Shown: piece by piece, positions 61,259 through 64,000 of the stretch
How the letters are laid out: each line of letters starts with the position of its first letter
Position numbering within the stretch: the first letter of the stretch is position 1
Assembly: GCF_000709345.1 (NCBI RefSeq)
Contig: NZ_KL448323.1
Location: forward strand, 1,210,912 to 1,274,911
Reading direction: 5' to 3'
Source of the DNA: Polaromonas glacialis
Lineage (GTDB): Bacteria; Pseudomonadota; Gammaproteobacteria; Burkholderiales; Burkholderiaceae_C
DNA length: 64,000 bases
Program-made: the position numbers and the translations under genes
The notes under the pieces: model-generated
What the model saw: the letters and a program-made list of their open reading frames with translations, nothing else
Told to the model about the DNA's origin: nothing
Database searches by the model: none

Positions 61259-61513
61259 TCACTGCCGCTGACTGGTCAGCATTTCCCAGTCTTTCCACAG
61301 CGCCGCGTCGAGCTTGCCCTGGCAGTCGGCCAGCGCCTGATCGATCCGGGCCAGTTCGGCCCTGAGCAGATCCGCATACCCCTGGACTGCGGCTTCGCAG
61401 GTGCTGCAGCTGGGCATCGGACCGTCCGCCAGGCCGGCAATGCGCTCGGCCAGCGATCCCTCGCAATGCAGGCATTGAAGTTTGATGACTTGGTTGTCGA
61501 GCGTCGAATCCAT
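61259..61513 (-). CDS. Small zinc-ribbon-like hypothetical protein
   Basis: An 84-aa protein with CLHCEGS and SCSTCEAA, two Cys-x2-Cys pairs about 19 residues apart, then a helical acidic tail (LLRAELARIDQALADCQGKL). It probably folds round one zinc ion. It is divergent from the CII-like gene with a 32-nt gap. Function unknown. Confidence 0.62.
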   Translation of the reverse strand: MDSTLDNQVIKLQCLHCEGSLAERIAGLADGPMPSCSTCEAAVQGYADLLRAELARIDQALADCQGKLDAALWKDWEMLTSQRQ

Positions 61514-61545
61514 GATTTTTCCTTTTCATCCGTGAGGTGCTTTTC

Positions 61546-62076
61546 ATGAGACCAACTATCTCAATTCCACCTGGCCTTGCCTATGGCGAAAATGAGGCGC
61601 TTCCAGCCAACCCGGCCGGTCGTGATGTGCGCATGGCCATCGCGCACCTGGTGCATTCATTTCCTGGCGGTGTCCTGGCGCTGGCCAAGCGCTCGGGCGT
61701 GTCGGCCAACACCTTGCAGCACAAGGCCAATCTGAACAACGACACGCACCATCTGCGGGTCGATGAGCTGCAGCTGCTGCAGCATGCAACGGGTGATATC
61801 GGGCCGACTCAGGCGCTGGCCGCTGCCGAGGGATATGTCTGCATTCGGATCAACCCGGTCGAGCCCACCAGCCTGCTCGATGGCCAGGCGCGCATTCAAG
61901 ATGCCCTTGCCGAGTTGACCCGTGCGGCCTGTGACGCGACGGCTTCGGGCTTGCCGGTCACGCGCACCCAGATCAATCGTGTCGAGTTTCACCAGGGCGA
62001 GCTGATCGGCGCGATCAATGCGTTTGGCGCCTTGGTGCGCAACAGGGTGCCCCGCACTTCCGAGGATTCAAAGTGA
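61546..62076 (+). CDS. Phage CII-like regulatory protein (CP76 family)
   Basis: A 176-aa protein. The helix-turn-helix region HSFPGGVLALAKRSGVSANT with LQHKANLNNDTHHLRVDELQ is the signature of the phage CII/CP76 family, including the following LLQHATGD. The C-terminal half has DALAELTRAACDATASGLPV. Members regulate the lysis-lysogeny decision or early transcription. ATG at 61546 was chosen over GTG at 61537. Its stop overlaps the next GTG. Confidence 0.85.
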   Translation: MRPTISIPPGLAYGENEALPANPAGRDVRMAIAHLVHSFPGGVLALAKRSGVSANTLQHKANLNNDTHHLRVDELQLLQHATGDIGPTQALAAAEGYVCIRINPVEPTSLLDGQARIQDALAELTRAACDATASGLPVTRTQINRVEFHQGELIGAINAFGALVRNRVPRTSEDSK

Positions 62077-62399
62077 TATCTAACGTTGCCACCACATCCC
62101 GCCAGGCACTGGCGCGCCTCTCGCAGCCCGGCAAGAACACGCAGGGCGACGACATCTTTGAAGTGATATCTAAGGCGTGCGCTGCCGGGCGCAAAGACCT
62201 GAGCCTGCGCGAGATCAAGCATCTGTACCAGGACAGGTTTTCGCGTGATATCGATGTGTCCACGGTTTCGGCACGCGTCCATGCGCTGGTCAAAGCCAAG
62301 CGCCTGGTGCACGCTGCCGAGTCCAGGCTCTGCGCTTGGAGCGAACGGTCGGTGCTGCCTGTGAGCTTGGCGCCCACGCAACCCGATTTGCCTTACTGA
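62073..62399 (+). CDS. Hypothetical winged-helix-like protein
   Basis: A 108-aa protein with GTG start at 62073, ATGA-like overlap with the CII-like gene. DIFEVISKACAAGRKDLSLR, EIKHLYQDRFSRDIDVSTVS and RVHALVKAKRLVHAAES read as a winged helix. Five GATATC sites lie in or next to the gene. It may be a regulator of replication or late functions. Confidence 0.68.
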   Translation: MISNVATTSRQALARLSQPGKNTQGDDIFEVISKACAAGRKDLSLREIKHLYQDRFSRDIDVSTVSARVHALVKAKRLVHAAESRLCAWSERSVLPVSLAPTQPDLPY

Positions 62400-62416
62400 T
62401 ATCAAAGGATTGATTC

Positions 62417-63262
62417 GTGAGCTTCCTGATATCTACCGCCTGCGTCCGCCTCAAGATGCCCGGCGTTGCTAAAAATGTTCTGATGCAGCTGGCCGAAATG
62501 TCGAACGACCACGGCTTTGCGTTTCCCTCGATTGACTACCTGTGCATGCGCACCTGCTGGGGCCGGTCGGCGGTCATTGAGGCGCTCAACTTTCTTGAAG
62601 AGCAAAAGGTCATTGCCCCCAATCGGGAGAGCGGGCGCAATACAACGTACTGGGTCACGCCTGAAAACTGGGCAGGCGAACGTTATCCGGACAAAGCCTT
62701 TGACCCGTCCGCCAGCCGGACCCGTTCGCCAGCCGGACCCGTCCGCCAAACGGACCCGACCCGTCCGCCAGCCGGACTAGACCCGTCCGCCAAACGGACA
62801 CTAGTATCAATTAATACCAATGAGTTAAATACACCCCCTACCCCCAAGGGGGCGGCGAGTGGGTTTGCTGAATTTTGGAAAACCTATCCGAAGAAACTGG
62901 CCGAAGCCGAAGCCCGCAAGCGCTGGGACAAGCTGGCGCCCGATGTTGCGCTGCAGGCGCGAATTCTTCAAGCCGTTCGGGTGCAGGCCGCTGGCGAGGC
63001 TTGGCTGCGCGATGCAGGCCGGTACGTGCCCAAGGCTTCGGCTTGGCTGAACGGCGAGCGCTGGCTTGACCAGGTGACGGATGCTGCTGGCGGCGTGGCT
63101 GAAGTTGCCGGTGTGGTGCATGTCGAAGGCTCGCGGGGCCATGTCGAGCAGATTGCGCTGCAGCTGGGCATCAAGGCGTGGGACGCGATGGAGCAGTTCC
63201 CGGTTTACAAGGCCCGGGTCATGGGTGCGATGGCTGAGCGCCAGCAGGCCAGGGCGGCATAA
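62417..63262 (+). CDS. Phage replication protein with helix-turn-helix N-domain (O-like), containing origin iterons
   Basis: A 281-aa protein, GTG start at 62417. The N-terminal winged helix covers residues 1-90 (MQLAEMSNDHGFAFPSIDYL, CMRTCWGRSAVIEALNFLEE). Residues 96-127 are a Pro/Ser/Arg-rich linker encoded by five iterons. The C-terminal domain contains FAEFWKTYPKKLAEAEARKR and YVPKASAWLNGERWLDQVT, known in phage replication initiators that recruit host helicase. The organisation parallels lambda O, whose gene also contains the origin. Confidence 0.8.
   Translation: MSFLISTACVRLKMPGVAKNVLMQLAEMSNDHGFAFPSIDYLCMRTCWGRSAVIEALNFLEEQKVIAPNRESGRNTTYWVTPENWAGERYPDKAFDPSASRTRSPAGPVRQTDPTRPPAGLDPSAKRTLVSINTNELNTPPTPKGAASGFAEFWKTYPKKLAEAEARKRWDKLAPDVALQARILQAVRVQAAGEAWLRDAGRYVPKASAWLNGERWLDQVTDAAGGVAEVAGVVHVEGSRGHVEQIALQLGIKAWDAMEQFPVYKARVMGAMAERQQARAA
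62702..62832. repeat. Candidate phage origin: five 17-bp iterons followed by an AT-rich stretch
   Basis: Five copies of GACCCGTCCGCCAGCCG (or CAAACG variant) start at 62702, 62719, 62736, 62758 and 62780. Three are contiguous, and two follow with 5-nt spacers. With the following GAC each forms a small dyad GTCCG-N5-CGGAC; the second has a TTCG change. An AT-rich stretch at 62800-62832 (ACTAGTATCAATTAATACC) follows, suitable for unwinding. Confidence 0.7.
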
Positions 63263-63268
63263 GCCATC

Positions 63269-64000
63269 ATGGAAATTTCCCTCAAGATCGAAAACCTGGG
63301 CGCGGTCGCTGACACGCTCAAGCAGCTGAGCGGCGATCAGGCGCGGGTGGCGTATGCCAAGGCGATCAACGACACCGCCTTTCAGGTGCGCCGGGCCATG
63401 CAGGCAGAGATCAAGTCCGTGTTCGACCGGCCCACGCCGTACATCGTCAGCAGCCCGCGTGTGATCCTGGCCACGCCCGGCAAGCTGACCGCCAGCATTG
63501 CGCCTGCCTACATGGGCGGCAAGGGCATTGATCCGCAGAAGATTCTCCAGGCGCAGGAATTCGGCGGCGCCCGGCGTGACAAGCGCAGCGAAGCGGCATT
63601 GCGCCGGGCCGGCATCCTGCCTGCTGGCTACTACACCGCCATCCCTGCCACGCCGTACCCGGGCAGCGATGACGGGCGCGGCAATGTGCGCGGCCCGTTC
63701 CTGGTGCAGCTGATCACCTACTTTCAAGCTGCAGGCGAGCAGGGCTACAAGGCGAACATGACCGACAAGCGCAAGCGCTCGATCCACAAAGGCACGGCCA
63801 AGACCGCAGGGCGGCGCTACTTCGTGGCGTATGGCCATCTGCGCAGCGGCAAGACGCAGCACCTCGCGCCTGGCATCTGGGCGGCGTCTGGTCCTTACGG
63901 TGTGGACGTCAGGCCTGTGCTGATGTTCGTCAAGGCACCAATCTATCAGGCGCGCCTGAGCATGGAGCGCGTGGCCAAGTCGGTGGACGTGCAGGAATAC
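63269..64000 (+). CDS. Phage protein of unknown role, possibly structural (3' end outside window)
   Basis: At least 244 residues, start MEISLKIENLGAVADTLKQL. An Arg/Ala-rich helical N-part (AYAKAINDTAFQVRRAMQAE) is followed by IKSVFDRPTPYIVSSPRV and beta-rich sequence with a basic stretch (MTDKRKRSIHKGTAKTAGRR). The style recalls small tail- or head-associated proteins of betaproteobacterial prophages. It follows the replication gene by 6 nt. The assignment is weak. Confidence 0.6.
   Translation, partial: MEISLKIENLGAVADTLKQLSGDQARVAYAKAINDTAFQVRRAMQAEIKSVFDRPTPYIVSSPRVILATPGKLTASIAPAYMGGKGIDPQKILQAQEFGGARRDKRSEAALRRAGILPAGYYTAIPATPYPGSDDGRGNVRGPFLVQLITYFQAAGEQGYKANMTDKRKRSIHKGTAKTAGRRYFVAYGHLRSGKTQHLAPGIWAASGPYGVDVRPVLMFVKAPIYQARLSMERVAKSVDVQEY

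Larger units (their letters stand above)
49358..64000. mobile_element. Element 2: prophage-like element next to guaA (right end outside window)
   Basis: A P4-family integrase follows guaA, then an early leftward operon (AlpA-like gene, ParB, nucleotide kinase and small genes), a regulator region with divergent promoters, a CII-like regulator, a replication protein with internal iterons, and a first possible virion gene. Gene density, overlapping small genes and lambda-like regulatory layout mark it as a temperate phage or a close derivative. The guaA 3' end is a known integration hotspot for islands. The exact attachment sequence needs the far end. Confidence 0.85.

Noticed and set aside
62702-62800. 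Tandem repeats considered as a CRISPR array
   Set aside because: Units are 17 bp with 0-5 bp between them, lie inside a coding frame, and no cas genes are present; iterons explain them better.

Overview
The window looks like chromosome of a GC-rich betaproteobacterium of the family Comamonadaceae, most like Polaromonas or a close relative. The genus is inferred from protein content, gene order and dispersed repeats seen by eye; no database was searched. Supporting order includes rimP-nusA-infB-rbfA-truB-typA, smpB-ratA-rnfH-guaB-guaA, and a Yej-type peptide ABC operon.

Core region A (1-3930): a branched-chain amino acid ABC importer on the minus strand (substrate-binding protein, LivH, and LivM cut by the window edge), a MioC-like flavodoxin, then tRNA-Pro(TGG) and tRNA-Arg(TCT).

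Element 1 (about 3911-12640): an 8.7 kb integrative element between the 3' end of tRNA-Arg and a degenerate copy of that end. It carries a P4-type tyrosine integrase, an AlpA-like regulator, small coupled genes, a Toprim/DUF3987 primase-helicase, a small gene containing a striking inverted repeat, and a membrane protein. It has no structural phage genes, so it resembles a P4-like satellite or small integrative element.

Core region B (12638-49357): a split spermidine synthase-like pair, a glutathione transferase, an acyl-CoA dehydrogenase with its phosphotransferase partner, a Crp-type regulator, tRNA-Ser(GGA), DUF2237, QmcA/NfeD, an Orn/Lys/Arg decarboxylase, an exported ATP-dependent DNA ligase, FabI, YejABEF, the rimP-nusA-infB-rbfA-truB-typA translation cluster, a DMT exporter with an enoyl-CoA hydratase-family protein, a decayed ECF sigma factor with its anti-sigma gene, SmpB, RatA, RnfH and GuaB/GuaA.

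Element 2 (about 49358 to beyond 64000): a prophage-like element starting right after guaA with a second P4-type integrase. A long leftward operon (55753 to 50847) ends in an AlpA-like excisionase-type gene and includes a large solitary ParB. A divergent regulator pair lies at 59.4-59.5 kb. Downstream of the leftward repressor-like gene, translationally coupled, are a HipA-like kinase and a DUF3037-like protein. A nucleotidyltransferase-fold gene pair converges on them. To the right are a CII-like regulator, a replication protein with five internal iterons followed by an AT-rich stretch (a lambda-like origin layout), and the first candidate virion gene, cut by the window end. Two predicted promoters 3.6 kb apart carry nearly identical 16-bp operators inside their 17-bp spacers, suggesting one repressor controls both arms.

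The most promising little-described content is the HTH/HipA-like kinase/DUF3037-like operon, the adjacent nucleotidyltransferase pair, and the paired operator architecture that would link them to the prophage switch.
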